Source: Posidoniimonas polymericola
Lineage (GTDB): Bacteria; Planctomycetota; Planctomycetia; Pirellulales; Lacipirellulaceae
DNA length: 64,000 nucleotides
NCBI RefSeq assembly: GCF_007859935.1
Contig: NZ_SJPO01000002.1
Coordinates: 124,001-188,000 of the forward strand
Reading direction: 5' to 3'
This document shows positions 35,510 to 44,640 of the stretch, in pieces. Below the pieces are notes generated by a model. It saw nothing but the letters and a program-made list of their open reading frames with translations. It was not told where the DNA came from and did no database searches. Made by a program: the position numbers and the translations under genes. Positions within the stretch are counted from its first letter, which is position 1; each line of letters opens with the position of its first letter.

Positions 35510-35564
35510 CGAGGCGGCGTCCCCGGGCGGCTGCCCGGCGGGGACCGACTCCGGGAAACCCGAC

Positions 35565-35606
35565 GCGGCCGCTTGGTGCTCAGCGCCCAGGCGGCCGCGC
35601 TTTTTT
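35565..35606 (+). terminator. Intrinsic terminator after symporter gene
   Basis: GCGGCCGC at 35565-35572 and again at 35591-35598 (a self-complementary word) can pair across an 18-base loop that itself has a partial GG/CC stem, followed by six T at 35601-35606. It sits 56 bp after the symporter stop. Confidence 0.7.
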
Positions 35607-35732
35607 GCCAAGCTGGTCTTGGCAGCCTGCCCAGATACGCTAGATTGTCCGGGCGGAACAGGGCCCCGAGAACGGACAGGCGGGCCATGATTTTTTGCGG
35701 CCCTGCCGGGGCCGCCCCGGTGCATTCATCCT

Positions 35733-36929
35733 ATGGTTGGCCTCGCCACGCTACTCGCTACCACCGGTCTGCTGGTCTCGGCCGGCGCGGCGGAATCGTT
35801 CCTGCACCGCCGCCGTCTGAACCAGATCCCGGTCCGGATTCACGTCAACGGCACACGCGGGAAGTCGAGCGTCGCGCGGCTGATCGCCGCGGGGCTCCGC
35901 GAGTCCGGCACCCGCACCTGCTGCAAGACCACCGGCACGCTGCCGCAGATGATCCTGCCGGACGGCACCGAGTTCCCGGTGTTCCGGCCCGCCGGCGCCA
36001 ACGTGATCGAGCAGATCCGCATCGTCGACGCGGCGCTCGAGTTCGGCGCCGAGGCGATCGTCATGGAGTGCATGGCGCTGATCCCGTACCTGCAGTACCT
36101 CAGCGAGAACAAGCTGGTCCGCGCCACCCACGGAGTGATCACCAACGCCCGCGAGGACCACCTCGACGTGATGGGACCCGGCGAAAAGGACGTCGCGCTG
36201 GCGTTGCTCGGCATGACGCCGCCGGGCCAGAAGCTGTTCACCGCCGAGCGCGACCACATCGACCTCTTCCAGAGGGTGTGCGACGACCGCGGCACCGAGC
36301 TGATCGGCATCACCGAAGAGGACGTGGCGGCGATCACGCCGCTCGACCTGGCCGGCTTCCCCTACGTCGAGCACGCCGAGAACGTCGCGCTCGCCCTGCG
36401 GGTCTGCGAGGACCTCGGCGCCGACCGGTCCACGGCCCTGCGGGGCATGTGGGCGGCCAAGCCGGACACGGGCGCGATGGTGGCTCACGAGATGGACTTC
36501 TTTGGTCGGGAGATAAAGTTTGTCAACGGCTTCGCGGCGAACGACCCGGAGTCGACCGAACGCATCTGGCGGATGGCGCTCGAACGCTACCCGGACGTCA
36601 AACGCCGCATCGCGGTGTTCAACTGCCGTGTCGACCGGCCGGACCGCTCGGCCCAGCTGGGACGCGTCATCGCCCAGTGGCCGCAGGCGGACTACTACGT
36701 GCTGATCGGCACCGGCACCTTTATGTTCGCCCGCGAGGCGGCCAAGCAGGGCATCGACGCCCTCAAGCTGGTCTTCCTCGAGGACCGCAAGGCGGACGAG
36801 ATCTTCGAGCGGTGTATTGAACTTTCGGCGGGGTCCGCCCTGGTGATGGGCATGGCCAACATCGGCGGCGTGGGTCTGGACGTGGTCCGCTACTTCGCCA
36901 ACCGCAGCACCATGAGGGCGTTCAAGTGA
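35733..36929 (+). CDS. pgsB: Poly-gamma-glutamate synthase subunit PgsB (CapB), Mur-ligase-like
   Basis: A 398-residue ATP-dependent amide ligase thought to polymerise glutamate through gamma-carboxyl bonds, membrane-associated by an N-terminal hydrophobic segment (1-20). The P-loop HVNGTRGKSSVARL (37-50) and the following TCCKTTGT, EAIVMECMAL and THGVITNAREDHLDVMG motifs match the PgsB/CapB family. It is followed by pgsC with a 3-base overlap (GTGA) and then by pgsW, so the three form an operon starting after the symporter terminator. No pgsA/capA or pgsE gene is present in the window. Confidence 0.92.
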   Translation: MVGLATLLATTGLLVSAGAAESFLHRRRLNQIPVRIHVNGTRGKSSVARLIAAGLRESGTRTCCKTTGTLPQMILPDGTEFPVFRPAGANVIEQIRIVDAALEFGAEAIVMECMALIPYLQYLSENKLVRATHGVITNAREDHLDVMGPGEKDVALALLGMTPPGQKLFTAERDHIDLFQRVCDDRGTELIGITEEDVAAITPLDLAGFPYVEHAENVALALRVCEDLGADRSTALRGMWAAKPDTGAMVAHEMDFFGREIKFVNGFAANDPESTERIWRMALERYPDVKRRIAVFNCRVDRPDRSAQLGRVIAQWPQADYYVLIGTGTFMFAREAAKQGIDALKLVFLEDRKADEIFERCIELSAGSALVMGMANIGGVGLDVVRYFANRSTMRAFK

Positions 36930-37420
36930 TTGATGTGGATATCGTGGCGGTCTCGATCGGGGTGGGGCTCGCTGTCAGCCTGATGTTCTCCGAGGTGTTC
37001 GGCCTGGCCGCGGGCGGCATGGTCGTGCCCGGCTACTTCGCGCTGTACCTCGGCAAGCCCATCGACGTGCTGCTGACCCTGGCCTGCGCGCTGGCCACCT
37101 TCCTGGTGGTGCGGCTGCTGTCGACCTTCGTCATTATCTACGGCAAACGACGCACCGTGATGATGATCCTGGTCGGCTTCCTGCTCAACTCGGTGTTCTC
37201 GCTGCTGCCTGTCGAGGAGCTCCTCATCAAGGCCGGCTACACGCCCGACCTCGAGAACGGCTCGGCGATGGAGGTCATCGGCTACATCATCCCCGGGCTG
37301 GTCGCGATCTGGATCGACCGCCAGGGCCTGGTCGAGACGCTCAGCGCGCTCACCTCGGCCTCGATCGTGGTGCGGCTGATCTTGATCCTCATCTTTGGCA
37401 TGTCCCTCAATCAGCTTTAA
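36926..37420 (+). CDS. pgsC: Poly-gamma-glutamate biosynthesis membrane protein PgsC (CapC)
   Basis: A 164-residue protein of about five membrane helices, starting with a GTG that overlaps the pgsB stop. The stretch VFGLAAGGMVVPGYFALYL (about 24-42) and the YIIPGLVAIWIDRQGLVET region near 112-130 are characteristic of PgsC/CapC, the membrane partner of PgsB. Translation is evidently coupled to pgsB. Family identity is firm; that the cell makes poly-gamma-glutamate is inferred. Confidence 0.9.
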   Translation: MIDVDIVAVSIGVGLAVSLMFSEVFGLAAGGMVVPGYFALYLGKPIDVLLTLACALATFLVVRLLSTFVIIYGKRRTVMMILVGFLLNSVFSLLPVEELLIKAGYTPDLENGSAMEVIGYIIPGLVAIWIDRQGLVETLSALTSASIVVRLILILIFGMSLNQL

Positions 37421-37433
37421 ACGCTGAATCGTC

Positions 37434-38606
37434 ATGAAAAAAGTCTACTGGCGTCCCCGCACCGTCTCCCGCACGGCGTTGCTGTTGATCGCGATGCTTG
37501 CGGTCGCGAGCCTGGTCGTTTCGGAGTTCACCAAATCGGTCCAGGAGCGGCCGTACGGCGACGTGAAGCTCGCCGCCGCCCAGACTGCGCAGAAGGCGTT
37601 CGACGTCATCAAGGAGGCCCGCATCGAGGCCGGCCCGCCGATCGACTCCGAGCACGACCCGCTCGACACCGGCGTCATCGGCCTGCCCAACTCGGTGATC
37701 ACCAGCGTGCACGGCGTGCTGCCGGCCAAGCAGGTCTCGGTGAACCCGAACTTCGCCGCCGTGATCGTCGAGCTGCTCAAGGAGGCCGGCGCCAAAGAGG
37801 GTGACGTCGTCGCGCTCGGCCTGTCGGGCTCGTTCCCGGCCCTCAACACCTGCTCGATCGTCGCGTGCGAGACCCTCGGCCTGGAGCCGCTGATCATCTC
37901 GAGCGCGTCGGCCAGCGAGTGGGGCGCCAACGTGCCGCACCTGATGTGGATCGACATGGAGCGGATCCTCAACGAGAAGGAGATCATCCACTCCCGTTCG
38001 CTGGCGGTGTCGCCCGGCGGCATGGAGGACGAGGGCCCCGCTACCCGTGAAGGGATGGAGGCGGTCCGCGAGGGAGTCGATCGCAACGGCCTAAAGTTCA
38101 TTGAGGGCAAGACCCTGGAGGAGCACGTCAAGAAACGCCGCGAGATCTACCGCGAGGCGCTCGCCGGGCGGCCGATCAAGGTCTACATCAACGTTGGCGG
38201 CGGCGCGACCAGCGTCGGCACGCACATCGGCAAGGACCTGTTCAACCCCGGCCTCAACCTGGTCGCCCCGCCCCGCGCCGAGCGGATCCCGGGCGTCATG
38301 CCCCAGCTGGCAATGGAGGGCGTCCCCTGCATCCACCTGGTGAACATCGTCAACCTGGCCGCCCGCTTCGGCCTGCTCGAGTCCCTCGAGGAGCCGAACG
38401 AACAGGGCGACGAGTTCAAGCAGCTCCGCACCCCCGGCGAGGCCGGCATCTTCGAGGGCATTGAATACAGTAAGCCGATTGTCGCGGCGTCGCTGGCCTC
38501 GATCGTTGCGGCATTGTGGGGCTTCATCCGCACCGATATCGGCTTCCGTCTGCTCCGCGGCGGCGCGTCCCGCAAGGCGGCCGGCCCGCCCGAGCCGATG
38601 GTGTAG
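37434..38606 (+). CDS. pgsW: Poly-gamma-glutamate system protein PgsW
   Basis: A 390-residue protein beginning 13 bp after pgsC. One N-terminal membrane helix (about 13-31), an extracytoplasmic body of about 300 residues with Gly-rich loops (VALGLSGSFPALNTCSIVACE near 123-143 and YINVGGGATSVGTHIGKDLF near 250-269), and a second hydrophobic segment near 347-365. This matches the poly-gamma-glutamate system protein family found beside pgsB and pgsC when a classical pgsA is absent. The biochemical role is not established. Confidence 0.85.
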   Translation: MKKVYWRPRTVSRTALLLIAMLAVASLVVSEFTKSVQERPYGDVKLAAAQTAQKAFDVIKEARIEAGPPIDSEHDPLDTGVIGLPNSVITSVHGVLPAKQVSVNPNFAAVIVELLKEAGAKEGDVVALGLSGSFPALNTCSIVACETLGLEPLIISSASASEWGANVPHLMWIDMERILNEKEIIHSRSLAVSPGGMEDEGPATREGMEAVREGVDRNGLKFIEGKTLEEHVKKRREIYREALAGRPIKVYINVGGGATSVGTHIGKDLFNPGLNLVAPPRAERIPGVMPQLAMEGVPCIHLVNIVNLAARFGLLESLEEPNEQGDEFKQLRTPGEAGIFEGIEYSKPIVAASLASIVAALWGFIRTDIGFRLLRGGASRKAAGPPEPMV

Positions 38607-39274
38607 CCTGCGAGCGACCCCAAGCCGTTCGCGCCGCAAGGCCCCATGGGGTTTTGTCCTTCCACGCGCCCCGGCCAAGACTGGCCCGTGCCCGGCGGGG
38701 CGACTCTAAGACCAATCAGGTAAACGCCTTGCGCCGTCCGCCGCAGCTGCAACCGCCTCGGCGTTTTGCCCACGAATACGAGCGGAGGGGACAAAACCTA
38801 ACGGGCAGTCGAAGCCGTGCCGACGCCGCATCGCAGCCAACCCACGACAACAGCGCAACCCTTCATTGGACCACGCACCGTGGCTCTTTTCGATGACTAA
38901 ATCGCGACCCGATGAGAACGCCCGGGTCGGTGCGGCCCGTTCGCCAGCCGCCGGTTGACGCTCCAACTTCCAGATCCGCTGACGGACCGCAGGCTGCCCC
39001 CGCCTCGGAAACTCTTTCGCCAAATCTTGAGTCGAAACTCTTCTTTTGGCGCGGGACTTGTTCTTATCTGCTTGCGAAGTCGCCTTCGTCCGTCTGGCCC
39101 CTCCCGGGGCACGCATCGGAACCAACCCGAGCGTCGACGCACCGTCCGGGCGGTGGTGAGCCACGCAGGTTGCCCGCTCGACGCGCAGGGCCCCGCTAGC
39201 GTCGGCGACTTCGTGCACACGCCTGCTAATGTCGCTAGGCGGTCAAGAACCAATTGTCTTTGGAGAGAACGACG
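38607..39274. other. Long intergenic region with GGGACAAAA inverted pair
   Basis: 668 bp between pgsW and the CHRD protein. Words TTTTGTCC (38652-38659) and GGGACAAAA (38788-38796) are in opposite orientation about 130 bp apart. The 20 bp at 38779-38798 recur exactly, inverted, at 48271-48290. The last 15 bases carry a GGAGAG ribosome site (39262-39267) for the next gene. No supportable gene in either strand. Confidence 0.5.
38779..38798 (+). repeat. 20-bp dispersed repeat, copy 1
   Basis: CGAGCGGAGGGGACAAAACC is the exact reverse complement of 48271-48290, 9.5 kb away. It contains the GGGACAAAA word that also recurs at 20.3-20.5 kb. Confidence 0.75.
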
Positions 39275-39988
39275 ATGCGTAGCAACTGGATTCCGCGACT
39301 GGCCATGAAGGCAATCACCCTGGCGGCCGCCGCCGCTGTCGGGCTGTCTGCTGGGGGAGCGCTGGCGAACCATCTCACCTACTACACGGTGGACTTCAGC
39401 CAGCTGAACGACTCGAACGTCGCGGGCAACGCCGTGCTGACGCACGACACCGACCTGAACACGCTGCGGGTCGAGATCAGCGCGCTGAACCTCGAACCCG
39501 ATATGGACCACATGATGCACATCCACGGCACGTTCGATAGCGGTTCGCCGTCCGACGCCACCGTTCCGACGCTCGCTCAAGACACCGACGGCGATGGGTT
39601 TATTGAGGTGCTAGAGGGCGTCGCCTCGTACGGCGATATTATTCTGCCGCTCGGCACAGAGACCGCCCCGCTCGGCGTGATCGACTACGACCAGACGTTC
39701 GACCTGAGCGACGACTCGCTGTTCTTCAGCCCGGTCACCTCGACCGACTACACGGCCGCCGACCTGATGCCGCTGAGCTTCCGTGAGATCGTGATCCACG
39801 GCAAGACGGTCGCCTCGGGCATTGGCGCCGGCACCGACGGCGAAGTCGACGGCACGGGCGGTTACCTCGGTCTGCTGCCGGTTGCCGCCGGCGAGATCGT
39901 CGGCCCGCCCGTCCCCGAGCCGGCCACCGCGCTGCTGGCGATGGGCGCGGTTGCGGCGATTGCCACCGGCCGCCGCCGCGTCGCCTAA
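39275..39988 (+). CDS. CHRD-like domain protein with PEP-CTERM tail
   Basis: A 237-residue exported protein. The ATG at 39275 follows GGAGAG with a 7-base spacer; an in-frame TTG 21 bases upstream is less likely. A signal peptide covers about 1-32 (ITLAAAAAVGLSAGGALAN). The body has NAVLTHDTDLNTLRVEISAL, MMHIHGTFDSG and DTDGDGFIEVLEG, resembling CHRD domains (chordin-type repeats seen in secreted bacterial proteins). The tail PVPEPATALLAMGA then GRRRVA is a PEP-CTERM signal. A strong terminator follows at 40015. Role unknown. Confidence 0.85.
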   Translation: MRSNWIPRLAMKAITLAAAAAVGLSAGGALANHLTYYTVDFSQLNDSNVAGNAVLTHDTDLNTLRVEISALNLEPDMDHMMHIHGTFDSGSPSDATVPTLAQDTDGDGFIEVLEGVASYGDIILPLGTETAPLGVIDYDQTFDLSDDSLFFSPVTSTDYTAADLMPLSFREIVIHGKTVASGIGAGTDGEVDGTGGYLGLLPVAAGEIVGPPVPEPATALLAMGAVAAIATGRRRVA

Positions 39989-40014
39989 GCAGCGGGCGAC
40001 AACCCAACCTGCAC

Positions 40015-40050
40015 GAGGCCGCAGCCCGGCGCCGGGCTGCGGCCTCTTTT
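40015..40050 (+). terminator. Strong intrinsic terminator
   Basis: A perfect 16-bp inverted repeat, GAGGCCGCAGCCCGGC at 40015-40030 and its complement at 40031-40046, is followed by TTTT. It ends the CHRD/PEP-CTERM gene transcript 27 bp after its stop. Confidence 0.9.
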
Positions 40051-40144
40051 CGTTGGCGGGCCGTAATATCGATCGGCTACCATGCGGGGGCGCCCCCGTC
40101 CGGTTGGGCGGCGGGACCACGTGTTCTAGCAGCGGGGATGCGTC

Positions 40145-41476
40145 TTGCGTACGACAAATCGATGGCGGCCGCGTTGGTGGGCGTTGGGCATTCTTGCCTC
40201 CGGTTGTTTGGTTAGCGCCGCAGCGCAGGCCGACCCGGGTCTTGCTGCCAGCGACCAGTTCCCCGAGGTCGACAGCAAGAAGGGTCTGCAGGTCGAGCTC
40301 GCCGACGACGCCATCGCGCTGGGCGTCCGGCACGCGGCGATCAATGTCGACCTGTCGCGGCTGATCGCCCCGGCGGCGGCGCCCGGGGCCGGCGACCGCT
40401 ACCTCCAGCGCGAGCACGGCGGCCGCTCGTTTGCGTGGCGGACCGACTACCTGCACGCGCTCGAGGGGACCATCCGCCAACTCCACGACGGCGGCGCCCT
40501 GGTCTACGTGATCCTGCTGACCTACGAGCAGCCCGACCCACGCGTCAATCAGATCATGCTGCACCCGGACTACGACCCCACCGCGCCGAACCACCTCGGC
40601 GCGTGGAACTTCCGCACCGACGACGGCCGCGCCTGGCTGGCCGCCACGCTCGACCTGCTCGCCGAGCGCTGGTCGGGCGGCGAGGAGAGCTCCGGAGAGG
40701 TCGCCGGCTACATTGTCAGCAACGAGGTCAACTCGCACTGGTACTGGCACAACCAGGGCCGGGCCGGCCTGCAGCAAGTGGTCGCCGACTACGCCGACGC
40801 CGTCCGCCTGGTCCACACCGCCGTCCGGCGGCACGCCGCCTGGCCACGGGTGTACCTGTCGCTCGACCACCACTGGGGCATCGCCTACCCGGCGGGCGGC
40901 GCCGACCAGTGCCTGGCCGGCAAGGATTTCGTCGACGCGTTTGCGCGGTGTGTGAAGCAGGCGCCCGGCGGCGACTTCGACTGGCACGTCGCCTACCACC
41001 CGTACCCCGAGAACCTGTTCGAGCCGCGGTTCTGGCAGGACAAGTCGGCCACTGCCGCGCCCGACACCCCGCGGATCACGTTCAAGAATCTCGAGGTGCT
41101 CACCACGTACCTCGAGCGGCCCGAACTGCTCCACGACGGCCGGCCACGCCGCGTGATCCTCAGCGAGCAGGGCTTCCACTCGCCGCCCGGCGAAGAAGGT
41201 GAAACGCTGCAGGCCGCCGCCTACTGCTACGCGTACGCCAAGGTCGACCGGCTCGCCGGTGTCGACGCCTTCATCCTGCACCGGCACATCGACCACCCGC
41301 ACGAGGGCGGCCTGAACCTGGGCCTCCGCCGCCGCACGCCCGGCGCGGCCGACTCGCACCCGAAGAAGAAGATCTACGACTGCTTCCGCGCCGCCGGCAC
41401 ACCGGAGTGGGAGGCTGCGTCGGCCTTCGCGCTGCCGGTTGTGGGGCTCGAGAGCTGGGATGAGGCAGGGCGGTAG
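40145..41476 (+). CDS. Secreted DUF5722 protein, possibly a glycosidase-like TIM barrel
   Basis: A 443-residue protein from a TTG start; no in-frame ATG exists near the N-terminus, and GGGGA lies about 6 bases upstream. Signal peptide about 1-29 (WALGILASGCLVSAAAQAD). The body fits DUF5722: AAINVDLSRLI, FAWRTDYLHALE, VSNEVNSHWYWHNQG, HVAYHPYPENLFEPRFW and ILSEQGFHSP. E194 in SNEVNS and E341 in LSEQGF have the look of the acid/base and nucleophile glutamates of clan A glycoside hydrolases, but that is inference. It may act on extracellular polysaccharide. Confidence 0.8.
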   Translation: MRTTNRWRPRWWALGILASGCLVSAAAQADPGLAASDQFPEVDSKKGLQVELADDAIALGVRHAAINVDLSRLIAPAAAPGAGDRYLQREHGGRSFAWRTDYLHALEGTIRQLHDGGALVYVILLTYEQPDPRVNQIMLHPDYDPTAPNHLGAWNFRTDDGRAWLAATLDLLAERWSGGEESSGEVAGYIVSNEVNSHWYWHNQGRAGLQQVVADYADAVRLVHTAVRRHAAWPRVYLSLDHHWGIAYPAGGADQCLAGKDFVDAFARCVKQAPGGDFDWHVAYHPYPENLFEPRFWQDKSATAAPDTPRITFKNLEVLTTYLERPELLHDGRPRRVILSEQGFHSPPGEEGETLQAAAYCYAYAKVDRLAGVDAFILHRHIDHPHEGGLNLGLRRRTPGAADSHPKKKIYDCFRAAGTPEWEAASAFALPVVGLESWDEAGR

Positions 41477-41614
41477 CGGGCGGCTGGATCGAGCGTTGTC
41501 GTATCCAATCTGGCGCCCGATACTAGCGTCGGGCGGAGCGGTGGCGAGGATGACCGGAACGATGAATCCCGCTCTCGTTCCACAGGAAGAGCTGCGTCAA
41601 TAGGAGGTCGGATG

Positions 41615-43468
41615 ATGGATCGCTTGTTCGTGGGGCCGTCGCTCGTTTGCCTGGGGCTGATCGCGGCCGTCTGTTCCGCGGAAGAGGCCCCGCTACGCGT
41701 GGTGGCCGGACGCGTCACCGATGAAGAAGGCTCCCCCATCGAGGGCGCGCTGATTGAGTGGGGGCACTACCACACCCTGTTTGGCGGCGGCAATGAAACT
41801 ACACGCACCGGGCCCGATGGAAGCTACCGGTTGGAGTCGAGAAAGATCGGCCATGAGTACCGCCTGGGCGTCTCGGCGCTTGGCAACGCTCCGAGGTGGT
41901 GGGACCATTTCATCCCGGGCCGCGCGGAGGATCCTTCGCAGGCAGACTTCGCGCTGCAGCCGGGGGGTGTTCTTAGGGGAACCGTCGTCGATGAAGACGG
42001 CGCCCCGCTCGAGGGAATAGCGATCCTCGCTATGAGCGTGTCCGAGGGATTCTACAGCAGTTTCTCGATGCCATCGGTCTCGTATCCTTTTCCTGGACCG
42101 CCGCACGTCGGGACGACCGACGCAGAGGGACGCTTCGAGATCGTCGACCTCCCGGCGACTGAGTCGAAGGTGGTCGGCATGACGCCCGAGAAGAAAGTCA
42201 TTCATCGCGAGGAACCACGCAAGTTCATGCTCTGCAGACAGGGCAAGGCATCCTACTCAACGCTGCAGACAGTGACTTGTGGCGAAGAGGCGAGGATCGT
42301 CATCCGGCGGAGGTGGCTCGGCTCAAGGGAGAGCACGCCGGGCGTTGTCCGCGGCGTGGTGCTCGACGCCGAAACGAACCAGCCGATCCCGCGGTTCAAG
42401 CTTGGGATCCGGCATCGTGCGGGGTTGCACTCCTTCGAGGACCCGCACGGGAACTTCGTGCTCGACGAGCTGATCGAAGAACACCAGTACGAGGTGCACG
42501 TCTTCGCCGAGGGGTACGCGCCCGGGCTGCTGGGCGACGACGAGAACCCCGACCACGCGGTCGGAACCGCCCCGTCGGACGAGCGGCGGTTCGTCTGCCG
42601 CCTGCAACGGTCTCAATCGTACAAGGGGATGGTGGTCGACCCCGATGGGCGCCCGATCGAGGGGGCAGAGATAGTCTTCGGGGTCTATCGCGGCGCGCCC
42701 TCCAGTCCCTATTTCGAATGGGCAACGTTCGAGAAGTACGCGGATGGGTACATGAGCCTTGACCACGTGCAACGCATGACAACCGCCGCCGACGGCCGGT
42801 TCACGTTCAGCGAGGGATCGACGGCCGGCTGCCTTGCGGTCCGTGCGGAGGGTTTTGGAAGGGTCTACTACGAAGCAGAGCAACGTCCCGTTCTGGATGA
42901 CGCCGGCGAAGCCAAGGTGGCGCTGGCGCGGGCCAACGCCTCGATTCGCGGGGTCGTCCGATGCAATGGGCAACCCGTGCCAAACTCTGAGGTGAGTCTG
43001 TGGCGACACGGCAATCACGGGTACTCAAGCCGCGTAGAGACTGATGAGCAAGGCGAGTTCGTGCTCCCTCACCTTGATTCGAGTAAGTACACACTCACGA
43101 TTGAGGTCGAACGCGACGCTTCCTCGCACATCGAGTACAAACGGGTTCTCTCGCTCGAATCGGGGGAAGCCAGGGAGCTGGACGTCGATCTCAAGGAAGG
43201 GCCGCTAACGCTCTACGGCAAGGCGCCGCGATTCTGCCGGGTGAGCCTAAAGCAACAACTCGACGAAGACTACGAGATTACCTACCACACGATCGGCAGC
43301 CCCGACGGGCGGTACTTGATCACGGGCCTGAACGTCGACTTCTACGACTTAGAGGTTCGAACGCCCGGTTCTACGCTCCACGGGACAATGGGCAGTGAGT
43401 GGGAGCCGCAAGAGATCGTGGTCGCTAAAGATCAAGAGTGGGACCTCTCCAGAGGCGGCTTCAAATAA
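41615..43468 (+). CDS. Secreted multi-domain carboxypeptidase-regulatory-like protein
   Basis: A 617-residue exported protein. AGGAGGT at 41602-41608 sits 6 bases before the ATG at 41615 and only 3 before the ATG at 41612, so the second is preferred. A signal peptide ends near residue 22 (AAVCSAEEAP). Five or so beta-sandwich repeats follow, each opening with a VxGxVxDxxGxPIxGA pattern: about 30 (AGRVTDEEGSPIEGALI), 118 (RGTVVDEDGAPLEGIAI), 245 (RGVVLDAETNQPI), 340 (KGMVVDPDGRPIEGAEI) and 445 (RGVVRCNGQPVPNSEV). Its base composition is lower in GC than neighbours. The 5' end resembles a short remnant at 48125. Confidence 0.8.
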   Translation: MDRLFVGPSLVCLGLIAAVCSAEEAPLRVVAGRVTDEEGSPIEGALIEWGHYHTLFGGGNETTRTGPDGSYRLESRKIGHEYRLGVSALGNAPRWWDHFIPGRAEDPSQADFALQPGGVLRGTVVDEDGAPLEGIAILAMSVSEGFYSSFSMPSVSYPFPGPPHVGTTDAEGRFEIVDLPATESKVVGMTPEKKVIHREEPRKFMLCRQGKASYSTLQTVTCGEEARIVIRRRWLGSRESTPGVVRGVVLDAETNQPIPRFKLGIRHRAGLHSFEDPHGNFVLDELIEEHQYEVHVFAEGYAPGLLGDDENPDHAVGTAPSDERRFVCRLQRSQSYKGMVVDPDGRPIEGAEIVFGVYRGAPSSPYFEWATFEKYADGYMSLDHVQRMTTAADGRFTFSEGSTAGCLAVRAEGFGRVYYEAEQRPVLDDAGEAKVALARANASIRGVVRCNGQPVPNSEVSLWRHGNHGYSSRVETDEQGEFVLPHLDSSKYTLTIEVERDASSHIEYKRVLSLESGEARELDVDLKEGPLTLYGKAPRFCRVSLKQQLDEDYEITYHTIGSPDGRYLITGLNVDFYDLEVRTPGSTLHGTMGSEWEPQEIVVAKDQEWDLSRGGFK

Positions 43469-43631
43469 CGCTTCTTGCGGAGCGGCGTTTCCTGACCCCT
43501 CCAGCAATCGAGCACGCAGCCCGCGGTTCACGAGGGCGGCGAGTGGATCAAACGGATACGCGGCCGGGACGTTCGTCGTGCCGCTGCGCGTCGTGTTGCT
43601 CGCCTGCCGCGGTCATGCCACGCGTCTCTGC

Positions 43632-44561
43632 TCAATCCACCGGAACCACCAGCACCGGGTGCGGCGACCGGCGGACGAAGTCGTGGATCTCGTTCCGCGA
43701 GTCGTGGTCGTGCCGCACCAGGCCCAGCGCGATCAGGGCGGGGTGGGTCTGTGGGTGTTCGGGCGTGATCGGCTGCTCGTCGGCCTCGTAGCGGATGATC
43801 AGCTCGTAGGTAAAGCCTTGCTCTCGCGAAGCCTTCTGCAGGCCGGAGTGCAGCGGGGCGTAGGTCCGGGCGAGCGCGCTCTCAAGGTCCTCGGGGTGGA
43901 ACTCGGCGTCGGGCTGCAGCGAGTTCATGATCTCGCGGAAGTTCTCGTAGGTGCTCTTCTCGACCATCAGCAGCAGTTCGAGCCGGCCGTGCGGCTGGAC
44001 CAGGCCGACGGCCCAGCTCGCCGTCTTTTCGGCCGCCGCGTTCTCACGCGTCAGCACGATCCGCACGTGGTCCGACGGGTCCCGCCCGATGGCGTCGGGG
44101 CGGCGGAGAAAGATGGTGGGGATCTCGGACCTGGCCGTGACCACCTCCATGACGGTGCCCGTGCTGTCCTCGCCCAGCGCCTCGAAGTCGCGCCGGAAGG
44201 GGCACGGCAGCATCAGCAGGTCGGCGCCGAAGGACTGGGCGGCGGCGAGGACCTGGTCGTAGTCCTCCTCGAGCGAAGCGTCGGCGGCGACCGCAGTCGC
44301 TCCCAACTCGACGGTCTGGTCCGGGCTTGCCGGGGAGCCGCCGAACGCCGTTAGGCAGCCGACCTCGCAGGACAGCCGGTCGCGCAGCTGCTTGGCGAAC
44401 AGCGTCAGGGCGTGGTCCTGAGTCGTGCCGTCGGGCGCGATGAGGATCTTCTGCGGGCGCCGCTGCGGGACCTCGGTCGTTGGGCCGACGTCGGCCCGCT
44501 CGAACAGGTCCATCGAGTCGCTGAGTTGATGGTCGACGTGGCGTTGGGTTGGGTCGGGCAT
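43632..44561 (-). CDS. Universal stress protein-like tandem domain protein
   Basis: A 309-residue protein; the ATG at 44561 is favoured by a GGGAG about 9 bases upstream over one at 44609. KILIAPDGTTQDHALTLFAKQL (about 40-60) opens a first UspA-like half that includes SFGADLLMLPCPF and the partly conserved GTVMEVVTARSEIPTIFL, and a second half ends in RNEIHDFVRRSPHPVLVVPVD, the usual UspA final strand. The ATP-binding GxxG...S motif is not clearly conserved. It is 79 bp downstream of a permease gene and probably co-transcribed; such UspA-permease pairs often regulate transport. Confidence 0.78.
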   Translation of the reverse strand: MPDPTQRHVDHQLSDSMDLFERADVGPTTEVPQRRPQKILIAPDGTTQDHALTLFAKQLRDRLSCEVGCLTAFGGSPASPDQTVELGATAVAADASLEEDYDQVLAAAQSFGADLLMLPCPFRRDFEALGEDSTGTVMEVVTARSEIPTIFLRRPDAIGRDPSDHVRIVLTRENAAAEKTASWAVGLVQPHGRLELLLMVEKSTYENFREIMNSLQPDAEFHPEDLESALARTYAPLHSGLQKASREQGFTYELIIRYEADEQPITPEHPQTHPALIALGLVRHDHDSRNEIHDFVRRSPHPVLVVPVD

Positions 44562-44640
44562 TGGCGGGTGCTCCCGTGCTCTGATCCAGTTGTGGTAGTG
44601 AGTCCGCATGACGGCGGGGCCGCGCGGTTCCAGTCGGCGG

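Noticed and set aside
33389-35725. Open frame of 778 codons opposite the symporter gene
   Set aside because: His/Arg/Gln-rich shadow with no membrane helices or domains; the plus strand encodes a clear transporter.
39611-41359. Open frame of 582 codons opposite the CHRD and DUF5722 genes
   Set aside because: It crosses a strong terminator and has no domain; the plus-strand genes have signal peptides and family motifs.
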